Origin: Sialis fuliginosa
Taxonomy: Eukaryota; Arthropoda; Insecta; Megaloptera; Sialidae
Assembly (NCBI GenBank): GCA_961205875.1
Contig: OY540814.1
Span: 9,220,993-9,284,992 of the forward strand
DNA length: 64,000 bases
Direction: 5' to 3'
Shown here: positions 44,411 through 55,828 of the stretch, in pieces
Numbering within the stretch: position 1 is the stretch's first letter
How the letters are laid out: each line of letters starts with the position of its first letter
Notes under the pieces: generated by a model
Database searches by the model: none
What the model saw: only the letters and a program-made list of their open reading frames with translations
Told to the model about the DNA's origin: nothing
Position numbers and translations under genes: made by a program

Positions 44411-45293
44411 TAATAATAATTTGGGCAAGAAATACACGAGTGTATGCCATAAGGGTTCCGAAGTTCATACTACATGGAATGTTTGAAGCCATGCATTTCT
44501 GAGTTAGAAAAAAATGTCAAGTTCTACTAATTGAGATCTACATTTTGACACCCCACTTGCCTAGATATCAAAATAAAAAAATCTATGACGCCTCTCCCTA
44601 TTATTCCAAAATTTAAAATTATATTGTTGACTTTAGTAATTGCCGTCGGTAGTCCCACCAAAGCCACGTTACCAATTTTTTTTTAGTTTTTTTGAGCCAG
44701 TAGTTACTGAGCTAGAGAGAGAGTGGACAAAATAAAATACTGCTTTCAGTCCCCTACAGGCGACATTTTTGAGTTAGAAAAAAAAATTCATATAAAAAAA
44801 GTCATATTCTACTAATTGAGATGTAGATTTTGACATCCCACATGCCTAGATAGGAAAATAAAAATTAAAACTTCTATGACACCCCTCCCTTTCAAAAATT
44901 GAAATTATGTTGCTTACTTCTTTGTACTTGTTGTTGGTAGCCCCACAAAAAAAATAAACATATGGTCATATTCTAGTTATTGAGATGTAGGTACATTTTG
45001 ACATCCCACACTTCTTTGTATACATTTTTTTTTTTTTTTTAGTTTTCCTTTAAAGCTCCCTGTAGGCACCATTTTTGATTTAGAAAAAAAATAGAAAAAG
45101 GATCAAATTCCGCTTGTTTGATTATACATTTTAACATGCCTTGGTATAAAAAATATATTTTTTAACCTAGATTTAGCTCCTAGCCAGAGGGCGTCATTTT
45201 ACATATTCAGTAGTTTCTAGTTTATATCTTTGAGTGAAAAGGATGGACGGACGACAAAGTGAGATTAATAGGGTTTCTTCAGAACCCTAAAAA
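44411..45293 (+). mobile_element. Dispersed family B, copy 3 (longest, internally duplicated)
   Basis: It starts AATAATTTGGGCAAG with the stem word ATACACGAGTGTAT and ends AGGGTTTCTTCAGAACCCTA plus AAAA; AGGGTT pairs with AACCCT. The unit CTACTAATTGAGAT...TGACA(C/T)CCCA recurs three times (from about 44522, 44805 and 44962), so this copy carries internal amplification. A poly-T run is at about 45025-45042. Confidence 0.7.
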
Positions 45294-45413
45294 TAATTTT
45301 AAAAAACCACAACAAACTATATTCATTAATATTGAACGTTTTTGTTTTATAAATACTAAATCTAAGAATTAATCTGTCTGGGAAAGACGAAGATGTGCTT
45401 AAAGATTTACATT

Positions 45414-45642
45414 GGGTTGCACAAAGCATAATTAATCACAATTAGTTAATCAGTTATTTTAAAACCATTACTACGTCAATTTTACAAAACAATCACGGTT
45501 ATGATATATTTTATAAGGTAAAAAATAATCATATTTAGTGAATTGTTCATTTACAAATTGAGATTAAGTTTAGAATTAACATTAATCATGGTTTGAAAAC
45601 AACTGATTAACTAATTGTGGTTAATTTTGCTTTATGCAACCC
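45414..45642. mobile_element. MITE with GGGTTGCA ends
   Basis: GGGTTGCACAAAGCATAATT and the reverse complement of the right end, GGGTTGCATAAAGCAAAATT, start inverted repeats of about 57 bp that continue through AACTAATTGTG / CACAATTAGTT and AATCAGTT. 229 bp. Target duplication not resolved. Confidence 0.7.
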
Positions 45643-46366
45643 GAAGTTAAAGTATTAAAATTTAAGACAAGAATTAAATTTATTTAATTTATAGATATTT
45701 TCACAAAATTTCTTAAATTTTTTTATGAAATCCAGCATTCTTTAGATAAGTGAAAATATCAAATATAAAAACTCCAAAATGTATTTATTATTCTATAAAC
45801 GTCGGCTTTATAATTATCTAATTTGAACCAACATGGCGCATTAAATACATAAAAGCAATCTTAATCACTTCTCATTAAAAGTATATTATAAAAGCAAGGC
45901 ATTATCTAAAAACTTTGCAAATTTAATCACAAACCGTCAACAAGTAGTGAAAACAGTATAAAATTAAAAACAGAGAAGTTTACAAACGCATAAAAACATA
46001 AGACTGACGCGTCAAACCGAGAGCGAGTGGTAGGTGGTAGCACCGTACCGCAATCTAAAGTGCAGATTAATTTCTGCTGATAAAAAAAACTTTCCCGGAG
46101 TACGGCACATTCGTTGTAAATAGCGTGTTCTGTTACACTGCGAGTGACAGTGGTGTTTCCATAATAAGGGAATTTGAGGGACATGTAGACAATGTAGACA
46201 TATTTGTCCATCAATCGGAATCTTTGTTATTATTATTTTAACAAATTCCTTTCGCGGAATGAATAATCGTGATAAGACATACCTAAGGTGAGCGGAATTT
46301 CTAACCGGAGTTTCATAATCAGTGGTTAAAAATTTATTACAAAACTGTAGAATCGAGTATGAATAA
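45643..46366. other. Unassigned; GC-richer patch near 46005-46170
   Basis: A 95-codon minus frame (45927-46214) crosses a GC-richer patch. Its translation shows no motif and the region lacks other coding signs. Confidence 0.35.
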
Positions 46367-46814
46367 GTTTCGCTTTGTCCGTCAGTCTGTCTGTCTGTCC
46401 GATTATAGGACGTAGAAAAACAGAAATGATGAGATTAAAAAAAAATATTTGGACCCTCTTCCTACAGACTGACAAATATATTCAAAAAACTTTTTTCGAT
46501 TACCTCATTGAGTGGAGTGTCTTTAGATAAATCCCCCAAAATGCAACGAAAAATTTTGTATGACCTTTTAATTTTAACCCTACAGTCACGATATATTTAC
46601 TTTTAAATGTTGTTACCATAATGTTTCCCCCCCTCTAATTTTTAACTGTCAATTCAAAAAATCTGAAAAAATTTCAGAATGTAGCTTTTTATTAGTACTA
46701 TCAATGAAAATTATAGCAAAAATATGTAATTTAGGGAAAAAATTTTTTTTATGAATCGTAGTGAGAATGTCTACGGGACCCTATCATGTGCATGCCCAAC
46801 ACGCACTTGACCGT
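46367..46814 (-). mobile_element. Dispersed family C, copy 2
   Basis: On the minus strand it opens GGTCAAGTGCGTGTTGGGCA, then GGGTCCCGTAGACATTC and runs through TCGTGACTGTAGGG, GCATTTTGGGGG and CTACGTCC to GACAGACTGACGGAC. The final stem-loop and A tail are missing or degraded. Confidence 0.6.
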
Positions 46815-47081
46815 TTTATTTAAAGATAACGAATAATTCACTAATATTTTCATTATATATGTATATATACAAATGTATTCAAGTACTTAATATATGATAA
46901 GCAATAGTAGCATCTACGTAAATTAATAAAATACACCAAAATTAGTAGTTTCTGAATCGCAAGAGAGGAGGACTTATAGCTCCGAAAAAGTTAAAACCTT
47001 GAATGATACCTCACTCATCTACTTTTGAACACGTTTTTCTTATTCTCTTAAATATACATAAAGATATAATAGACAGTAAAT

Positions 47082-47626
47082 TAAGGTAAAGGCACTAGTT
47101 TTTGGATTAATGGGCCTGTTTTTTGTAATTCTCATGAACTCATGTTACTAATAAAACAAGTAACTTTTTATTTAATCAATTTAATTACCAATGTCCGCAA
47201 ATATAGTTTGTATTTTAAATTATAGCCTTCTATTTTGTTAATGTTTTTTCTCCAGTAATGACAAATGTAAAACCAGTAATGAGCACGCAGTGATGGACAC
47301 TTGCTAATGATTACAAAATGATAAGTACTACGACACAAAAGATATAAAAGAAAGAATCGTCAAATTTGAAACAATTAATGTAAAGCAGATGATACGATAA
47401 TAAATATTTAATAAATAAATTATACTAATAATTAGTTTAAATGTCTACCATTTTGATACCTATTGGCCGATTGTCATCAAATCACGCTGTAAGACAGTTA
47501 ATTGTATATAGACTAATAATTATAAATGATAGTAATAAAAATATCAACACATATTTCTAATTCAGTACATTTAATTAAAAATTTACAATTACTGGGGTCC
47601 TTACCAAGACTGGTGCCACTACCTTA
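47082..47626 (+). mobile_element. Two-ended family M, copy 3
   Basis: Left TAAGGTAAAGGCACTAG and right reverse complement TAAGGTAGTGGCACCAG form a 17-bp inverted repeat with three mismatches, continuing TTTTTGGAT/TCTTGGTAA. The interior matches 38339-38883. It is the clearest pair of ends for this family. Confidence 0.65.
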
Positions 47627-48484
47627 TATTGAATTTAATATTAAGTTTGTCAATTTGTTCAAAATTATTTATGTTAGTGATTTAAATACACGGAAAAATA
47701 GATTAGATCTAAACTTTGGAATAGACCTATAGAAGGCTAAGGAGATTTACTTTCTTGGACTTATTAGATCTACTCTTAAAAAAAAAAAACAGGGAAATCT
47801 GCAAATATCTCTGTAGACCTGTGTATTTTTTACGTAAAAATTAACTCTTTCATCAAGTTATTTTTATTTATTTTTGATCAATATTTTGTAAAAAAAATGG
47901 TTAATAATCTTACAAAAATCAATAATATTAGTTACTTTAAAATTGTAATCTTTTAAATTAAAATGTAATATTCAATTTAACTCTACTTACAACACTCGCC
48001 GAAAACTAGTGTAAAAGCCACTGTGTGGTATCAAGTAACACCTTGATACGATCATACAATCAAAATAACTCACTTGAACGAGCATCTGGGAGTCCATAAA
48101 ACAACCATTATCAACCTCAACTTGAGGCAAATCACCTCATCAATCTTGCTCACAATACAAACATTGTCATGCAGATACCGACAATATAAACAACTTGCCA
48201 GTATAGTACGAAGATTCTCTGTATTTGTAATTATCATTTATTTTATATACTGGCGATATAAAAATTACCGGTCTTTTTAAAAAATGGGTGAAAGTAAAAA
48301 TGATTTAGTGGTATTAAATCTTGGCGAGGTTTTTTAATGGTAGTTTTAATGTTATAATATCTACATTAAGGTGTTTTTTCGGTCCTATTGGCCTTTGGAT
48401 CTTAAGAAAATTCTAATAGATTAAACCTGTAAACGGCGCATACAGAGTCTCTTTCCATTTAATTAACATGAGAAAAATGACTTT
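47627..48484. other. Unassigned AT-rich DNA
   Basis: The 68-codon plus frame at 48074-48280 has no recognisable feature. No repeat copy. Confidence 0.4.
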
Positions 48485-48804
48485 TTTACTTATGCGTGAA
48501 TATCTTGTTGAATTTTTTTTAAATTTTTCACAATATTGTGTAGAGAATTAAATTTCCTATATAAAAGATCCTGAGTACTCAATTCATAGATTCAGTTTTT
48601 TTAAAGATATGTTCGTTTAAAAATTATCATAATTGGATTTTGGAAAATTTTTCAGTTTTATGATAATGTTTAAACGAACATATCTTTAAAAATATTAGAT
48701 CTGTGAATTGTACACTCAGGATCTTTTTGTAGGAAATATAATTCTCTACAAAATATTGCTTAAGAAATTATTATTTTTTCAAGTAACTATTTATGCGTAA
48801 GTAA
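48485..48804. mobile_element. Foldback element R
   Basis: Arms TTTACTTATGCGTGAATA and, in reverse complement, TTTACTTACGCATAAATA begin inverted repeats of about 145 bp per side. They continue through GTAGAGAATTA, GATCCTGAGT and AAGATATGTTCGTTTAAA around a short centre. 320 bp, no coding. It directly precedes family B copy 4. Confidence 0.75.
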
Positions 48805-48825
48805 ATAACGGGTATACAGAGTATA

Positions 48826-49453
48826 CACACGCGGGTATTTGCCATAAAGGTTCCGAAGTGGACTGTTTACAACTACAGGTGTATTTTTGAATTAGAAAAA
48901 AATATAAAAATAAGGTCATATTCTACTAATTGAAATCTACATTTTGACACCCCATATGCCTCGATATGAAAATAAAAATACAAAATACTATAACGCCCCT
49001 CTCTATTTATTCAAAATTTGAAATTATATTGTTGACTTTAGTATTTGTTGTTGCTATTCTTACCAAAGCCTTATTACCATTTTTCAGATTTTTTCAGCTT
49101 TAAACTCCCTGCTGGCGCCATTTTTGAGTTAAAAATAAAAATTAAAAATACACGACTTGATATACAATTTTTTTTTTGCTTTAAAGGCACCATCTTTGAT
49201 TAAGAAAGAAGGTCAAATTCCACTAGTTTGACGTATAAAAAAATATATTTTTATTTACCTAACTTTAGCTCTTTAGACCTCTCCCTCCTGAAAAATTATT
49301 TTTTCAACAAAAGTGTACATCTTTTACTAAACGGCATCATTTTACATGTTCAGTAAAAATTTCAAGTTTCTAGCTTGTATAGTTTACGAGATATTTTGCT
49401 TTGACTGTAAAGGACGGACTGAAATTAATAGGGTTTCTTCAGAACCTTAAAAA
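48826..49453 (+). mobile_element. Dispersed family B, copy 4
   Basis: It matches from CCATAAAGGTTCCGAAGT through TTCTACTAATTGAAATC and AATAGGGTTTCTTCAGAACC to a TTAAAAAA tail. The 5' stem word is diverged (GTATACACACGCGGGTATTT). Confidence 0.6.
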
Positions 49454-49931
49454 AGGTTATATATTTTTAAAAAAATTCTCTCAATTATATGAAGTTCGTG
49501 GTTGGACGATGAGTGGTATCGTAAATTTGCTGACGATTCTAAAATCAGACATATTTGTCATTTGTCATATGATCTGATTTTATAGACTATATCATTGATG
49601 GCGTAAGCAGGATTTGTTCCCACAAACTTGGCGATTGTCATGTCTCTTTTGAAAGAGACACATTAGTATCTCTGATGTGGTTTGTTTGTTTTATGACTTT
49701 ACATAGAGACCGTTTTTTAAGTTCAAATATTAGAGTTTCGAAATATTTAAAGTTAAAAGTGTTTAAACATTTACAATTTACAGTAATTCTGTTAAACCGC
49801 GAAATTACTATTTACCGATTACTTGTTGACTTTTTTGACCGCACAGAAAAATATATACGCTAAGTGTATGAAAATATATACGGCGTAAATATTGTGATCA
49901 ATTTCGTATAAAATACATCAGGGTTTCTTTT
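49454..49931. other. Unassigned DNA
   Basis: No supported feature. AAATCAGACATATTTGTCA and CATATGATCTGATTTTATA at about 49550-49585 are partly inverted. The 62-codon frame at 49675 is unremarkable. Confidence 0.4.
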
Positions 49932-50058
49932 TACGCGATAGATACGTTCCACACCAAAGCGTGTATGAAAAATCGCTTAAAAAAATATTACATTGTAAAA
50001 TTAGGGATACGTTCCATAGTTTTTCTAAAATCACGTTAAAATAAATCAAGCAATTAAA
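49932..50058 (+). repeat. Dispersed family N, copy 2
   Basis: TTTTTACGCGATAGATACG, then ATTGTAAAATTAGGGATACG and TTCCATAG match 31138-31280. Confidence 0.5.
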
Positions 50059-50171
50059 ATAGCCGTCCACAGGTTTGATCTATGAAGTCTGAAATTTGGG
50101 GACAATTAACTTTTGATCCAAAGCTAAAACATAGGTAGGCCTGCGGGACCGAAAAAATAAAAATTGGTATT

Positions 50172-50264
50172 AATCAAATTTCAACAAATATTTCTAATTC
50201 AATACATTTAATTAAAAAATAGCTGTTACCGGGGTCATATCCAAGACTGGTGCCAGTACCTTAT
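50172..50264 (+). mobile_element. Family M solo 3' end
   Basis: TTTCTAATTCAATACATTT, then GGTCATATCCAAGACTGG and TGCCAGTACC match the right end of family M. Confidence 0.6.
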
Positions 50265-50845
50265 ATTTTATTTAATAAAATATAGAAATCAACAATATAT
50301 TAAAACACTCAATAAAGTTAATTTCGGTTTGAGTGAAAAACGGCTCATTTTACTTGAAGTGTTTATTTCCAATTTTACTAACATCCAATAAATTCAAGTT
50401 AAGTATAAACTGATAAAAAGACCTCGGATAATGTGTTCCTGTCTTTCATGTTTTATGGAACAGACGGAACAGGAAAGAGATATTTAAATATTTAAGGCGG
50501 TATAAATTAGTCGGCAATTATTTAAACTCGAATGTAAGAGTTATAATGGGTGTATGCATGTGAATTATTTATATAATTTTAATTGAATTTTCTTCTTTAT
50601 AAATTCTGAAATTTACCCGTTCGCTGTTCAATATCAAAAAAATTCAATACATGTTATATAAAAACATACATGTATGTATGTAGGTAATACATTATACATA
50701 TGATATACCTATACATGTACATAAATAACAATTATTCAATTAGTAATGATTGACTTCTAAATCAAAGAATAAATAAATAATCTCCAAAAGCTTGCAATTA
50801 TTAAATTAATAGTTATTTACAATGAAAAGCTGAATTATAATAGGG
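50265..50845. other. AT-rich unassigned DNA
   Basis: No supported feature. Confidence 0.45.
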
Positions 50846-50945
50846 CTGCCCACCAGACGAGACGACAGTAAGATAAGTCATCTAGTCTCGATCAAAATCG
50901 AGACCGAGATTTCTCTCGGTCTCGAGTGAATTTTTTTATAAATAA
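50846..50945 (+). repeat. GAGACGAG-rich dispersed repeat G, copy 2
   Basis: TAGGGCTGCCCACCAGACG, then GACGACAG, CTCGATCAAAATCGAG (a hairpin), TCTCTCGGTCTCGAG and GAATTTTTTTATAAA, as in 37140-37420 but shorter. Confidence 0.5.
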
Positions 50946-50986
50946 TATTTTCTCCATTTAATCTTCTGTATAATATATATCCCAAT

Positions 50987-51717
50987 CCTTCTATTAAAAA
51001 AATGAATGTACGTTAGTAGACACGGTAATTACTGAACCGATTTCAATGCGGTTTTCACTAATAGTTAAATAATTTTTCTATACAGTATCGTGGCTGTGGC
51101 TATTAATATTTTATGAAAACGTAAGATTAAAAAAAATCTTTATCAAGTCGTGTTTTGTTTCCATGATGTCACAGCATACAACTGTCATTTAGGTATATAA
51201 AAACATAGCACCTAGTCATGGAATATCCAATTTTATAATTTATGGTTTCAATATTGTATTTTATATTAATTTAGGTTGCTATGATCACATCTCTTTCAAA
51301 TATTTTGTCGAAGAACTGAATGATTTTTGACATATATGTTAACAATTAAATATTTTTAATTACCTATATTGATTGAAAATTGAAATATAAAAAAAACATT
51401 TCACTTCCATGAAAGGTAAAATATCGAAATTGTATTGTATGCTAACCTATTTATTTTTTTATTTTCATACAAATTCTAAGATGGAACCTGGTGTTTCCTG
51501 GGTGTTTGAAAATATAATTTTATATGATTTTTACAGTAACTACTGAACGGACATGATTCCACTTTTCAGTAATGGACAGGTAGGGTTTAGATATATAATT
51601 TGCGGATAATTTGTGTAAATTTCACGAAGTCGGAATAAAACAATTCGGGGTGAAACGTGTATTGTAGGCATTCTGTGCATGTTAAATATTTTAGGTCACT
51701 ATGATCCAATGCGCTAT
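50987..51717 (+). mobile_element. Helitron-like family D, copy 3, with partial 3' end
   Basis: The body matches the other copies from AATTACTGAACCGATTTCA to GGTCACTATGA, then jumps to TCCAATGCGCTAT, losing the stem-loop and ending CTAT instead of CTAG. Family E copy 3 follows after a few bases. Confidence 0.6.
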
Positions 51718-51722
51718 AGTAC

Positions 51723-52088
51723 ATTATAAAACGCAACGTCTCTGTCTGTCTGTGTGTCCGTTGGTATGCTTATGACTCGAGAACCCCTTATCCGATTTAC
51801 GTGTTTTTTTTTAATTCATAAATGTTTTTTGTCCAGGTTTTAGTATATAATTTGTTACGTTAAGTAATACAAGAATAAGCAGTGACAATATTAGTAATTC
51901 AAATTGGAAACAAGTTTGCTGTCTTGTGCTCTTTTACAAAACGCTGCCTAAACCGTTGAATATTGATTAATATAATGTAGTAAAGAACTGTGTATAATAA
52001 AAAGATCTAAAATAATTCAACTATATTTGTCAAAAAACCTAAACAATAATTTCGTAGTCCACGCGAAAGAAACCGCGGGCACAGCTAA
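51723..52088 (+). mobile_element. Helitron-like family E, copy 3
   Basis: It starts ATTATAAAACGCAACGTCTC, then GTCTGTCTGTGTGTCCG, and ends CGCGAAAGAAACCGCG (a CGCG stem-loop), GGCACAGCTAA|T. CTAA before T fits the Helitron CTRR rule. It is shorter than the copy at 15619. No coding. Confidence 0.65.
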
Positions 52089-53394
52089 TAGACAACAAAC
52101 AAAGAAATTTTGAAATATAATAAATCTAATACATTTTGATTTAAATTTTTTTTTTTGAATATTTTTATTTATAACCTTTTAACACTGAGACTCTCGACGT
52201 GACTTATGTATAAATAAAGTTAACATTATGCCGGTCTCGTATCGTTTAAATTTCAGGCACCTAAATTACATTAAAGTAACTTTTATTTACTGATCTCGAC
52301 AATATAGAGAGTAAATATATGTTGATATAAACATTATTATCATATTCTCATTACTATACATGATTGTATAGGTACTTAATATTTACAATTGATACATAAA
52401 ATTATCTCTGATTTAATTAGAACAATTATTCTGCCACAATTTTGATTAAAACAAAAATGAATAATCAGAGTAAAAAGACAATATAACATACATATATACC
52501 CCAAAAGGTAAACATTAAAGGATTAAATCGTTTGATTTAATACACACATAATCTTGAATACCTATACAAGGCTTTACAAATTGGTAATGGAAATGTTTGT
52601 ATAATTAAGGTTAATAAAGATTCATTTTTCAATTGGCTAATTATGATGGATTCTATTTCTCCCATACATTCATTAAAAGCGTACGAATTCCGAACTTAAA
52701 AATAAGTTTCTATAAAACATTTAGTAATTCCGAAAACTGGAACTTATAGTATAAATTACATTGTTAATAAATTTTAATGTGGTGTAATTTCCCTACCGGA
52801 GCTTTAGCACGTAATGGTTTCAATTAACAAAATTGGGTAATTAATTAAAACATTACAATGATAGGATATTTTATCCGATGAGGAATTAAGTTTAATGCAA
52901 ACAATTTTCTATGAACATATTACCGCATAAAATATAATTAGGTACCATATTGTTTATTGATTAGTTAAAAATAGTCTTAGGTAAGAGATATATTTTGTTG
53001 GTAATTGCTCAATTAAAATAACATACATACCTATTTGTGTTTGATTATAAACGTACATTTCCTCCAGTAGTTTTGAATACAATAACTTCAACTTGAACTA
53101 TTATCTTTCATTAATATGTATATAACAATTTGTGACATATTTATTATACTATAATTTGTATGTATATTAAGAGCTACATAGTACTTATCCAACTTCAAGT
53201 TGAAAATATTGTGTGGCTGCAACCAGTTATACTCCGGAGCTTTAGTTCCATATACATTCATCTCATACATAATATGTAAAGTTATCTACCAGCCTTCTTC
53301 AATAAATTGTTGTATACGTTCAATATTCATTATCAGTCGCGTGTATCAGATGTCAATGCGAGTAACTCCACATTTATTTTCTCTATAGATACTA
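52089..53394. other. AT-rich unassigned DNA
   Basis: No repeat copy or gene supported. Short frames at 53088 and 53200 lie on opposite strands in AT-rich DNA and are not convincing. Confidence 0.45.
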
Positions 53395-53663
53395 CACCGT
53401 GACAACTATATTCTGATACAAATGAAAACGTTAAAATATTAAATTTATAATAAAGTTTCAGTTAAGTTTTTATTCATTTTTTAAAGTAGATATATGTATT
53501 GAAAATTTTTATTCAGAATAATTCAAATTGCATAATTGTTTTACATGATATACTAGATAATATAACGGTACTTATTTTTTTGGTAAAGAATAGGTTGCTA
53601 AAATAACGCTAATAACGGTACATCGTCGATAAAGAGTTGTATCAGAATAGAATTGTCACGGTG
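53395..53663. mobile_element. TA-flanked MITE with CACCGTGACAA ends
   Basis: TA at 53393-53394 and 53664-53665 flanks CACCGTGACAACTATATTCT and, as reverse complement, CACCGTGACAATTCTATTCT, an inverted repeat of about 27 bp running to GATACA. 269 bp, AT-rich interior without symmetry or coding. Confidence 0.75.
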
Positions 53664-53665
53664 TA

Positions 53666-55260
53666 TATGATAGTATTATATTAACAATCTGGAAATTCCC
53701 CGCACGTTTGTTTCAAAATAAGAAAATATCAATTGTAATTTTTTCTTTATTAATCAATATTAATTGTCGACTTAGTTACATTTGTAAGCTTTCCAACCTT
53801 ATACCCTTTGACCAATTTGTTTTTGCCCCAGAGAAGTAAAAGTGTCATTCAAATAGATCGTCATTTGTCATTATTTATTATTCAGATGCGTCAACAGAAA
53901 GCACATTTTTGTATTTTTTAAATTATTGAAAATTCTATTCAACATGTGAGAAAATTTTGAAAAAAAATATATGCAGCTATTTTGCTTAAGAAATAGATGG
54001 TACTATATCGATATTTTATAATGTGATCTAGAGTTTAAAATGGTTAGAAACTCCTGTATTATTATACTATTGAATAAATTTTTTATCTATATATGTATAT
54101 ATAATTTTTATTAGAAAATTTCAATTGTAAAATTTCTTTCATACGGGTCTGTCCTTATAATTTTAATCAATTATCTAGTTTTAAACTTTCGAACAGTCTT
54201 GCTTCAGTAATTTTAATGTCAAGATTAGATTTCAGAATTCACCAAAAACATCGTTTAATATTTTATATATTTTTTTAATTTGTAAAATATTTTTGTATCT
54301 CCCATTTTACTTTCTAAAAGTTTTCATAAACAAGGATTTTCTGTACCGTTTGTTTTGAAGCTTTAATCGTTTTGACTTTTTAATAAGTTTGTTTGAGTTA
54401 TTAATGTCATGGATGACAGCATTAACTAATTTTGAAAAATAAGTTAATCGCATTTCGTGGATATTAAATAATATATATATATATATATCTATTTAAAACA
54501 AAAACTGCTTTTATATTTCATTAAACCAAAATTTTTTATATGTTTTGAGACATGTACAATAAACCCTCCAAATTTCTAATTTAATAGCTTTTTTTTATTA
54601 TTCTAAAAAAATCCTAAAAAAGTCATTTTCTGAAGTGACGATTAGATGTAACCACTTAATTCATTATCTCAATAAAATGACGATACATATAAATACCTAC
54701 ATTCATATTAAATGACATTTTCGTAATTACCAAATTGAATAATATTCATCATTTATTTACTTGAATCAACATTAATTTCACGAAAATTTAGAGAAATGAA
54801 TAGACAAACTACTTACACACTAATAATAATCGGATTTGTGTTTTGATCAAACAAAAGTTTTTGCGTTTTGACTGTGGTTAACACAGTTATACCAACTGTA
54901 ACAGTGACAAGAAATTAACATTTAATTAGAAACTTCCCCGAGTTGAAGTACTATTATGTTAGTTTCCGTTTTGTTGTGGTTTACTCTATTATAGTTTTTG
55001 AAAAGTTATTTTTAAAGCTGGAAGTAATATTTTAGTCATACATACATAAAATATCTAGTTGGTCTGTGAAATGTATATGTATATCAAAACACCATGTTTA
55101 TTATACTAATGAAATAAAATAAAATGAAAAATAAATTCTGTTGTTTCATATGTATAATGTTTATGAACTACAATTTTGTATTTTTTTCACATGTGCTTGG
55201 AATTGAATTAACTTTTTAATTAATATAAAATCATATTTTAATTAATATTAAAGTTTCAGG
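53666..55260. other. AT-rich unassigned DNA with (TA)n
   Basis: A (TA)n run is at about 54470-54488. Nothing else supported. Confidence 0.45.
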
Positions 55261-55828
55261 CAGGAACTTGCACCGGAATTTATTTATGGTTCGGGTTCAA
55301 ATATACATTTTAGTTCGGATTCAAGTTTGGGTTCAGTATGGCGCAAGCTATTAGGGTTCAAAAACCGTTATTTTTTAATGGTTCAGGTTCGGGTTCAAGT
55401 TTGTAATTGCAAGAAAATTATTTTGTCCAAAAAAATTTCTGAAGAAGAAAAAACATTAATAGCCTATAAAATATTGCTAGAAAAAAAAATTACATTTTAA
55501 AGATTGAAATCTCTACTTTTCAGATTTTTTTTGCAAATTGAAATGTAGTTCAGTTATAGAATTAAAAAAGAATGTAAAAAATGTGTAAATTTTAGTAGTG
55601 GACTTGACAAGTCACATCATACCAAGATTTTCAGTTATAATCCAGTTTATAATCTATTTTAAAAATCATTGAAGAAAAATATTAAAAATAATTTATTGAA
55701 CCTTTTAAAAATATATGGTTACCGGTTATCCATGAAAAAAATTCGGATTCAGGTTCAGGTTCGTTGACTTTGAAATATGGTAGTTCGATACGGTTTTTTC
55801 GGGGTTCGGGTTCAGGTTTAAGTCCCTG
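55261..55828. mobile_element. hAT-like element of the GGTTCGGG family, copy 2
   Basis: It opens CAGGAACTTGCACCGG and closes GGTTTAAGTCCCTG. Flanking octamers GTTTCAGG (55253-55260) and GCTTCAGG (55829-55836) match at 7 of 8. The same subterminal GGTTCGGGTTC arrays and the same centre as 4697-5272. 568 bp, no transposase. Confidence 0.8.
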
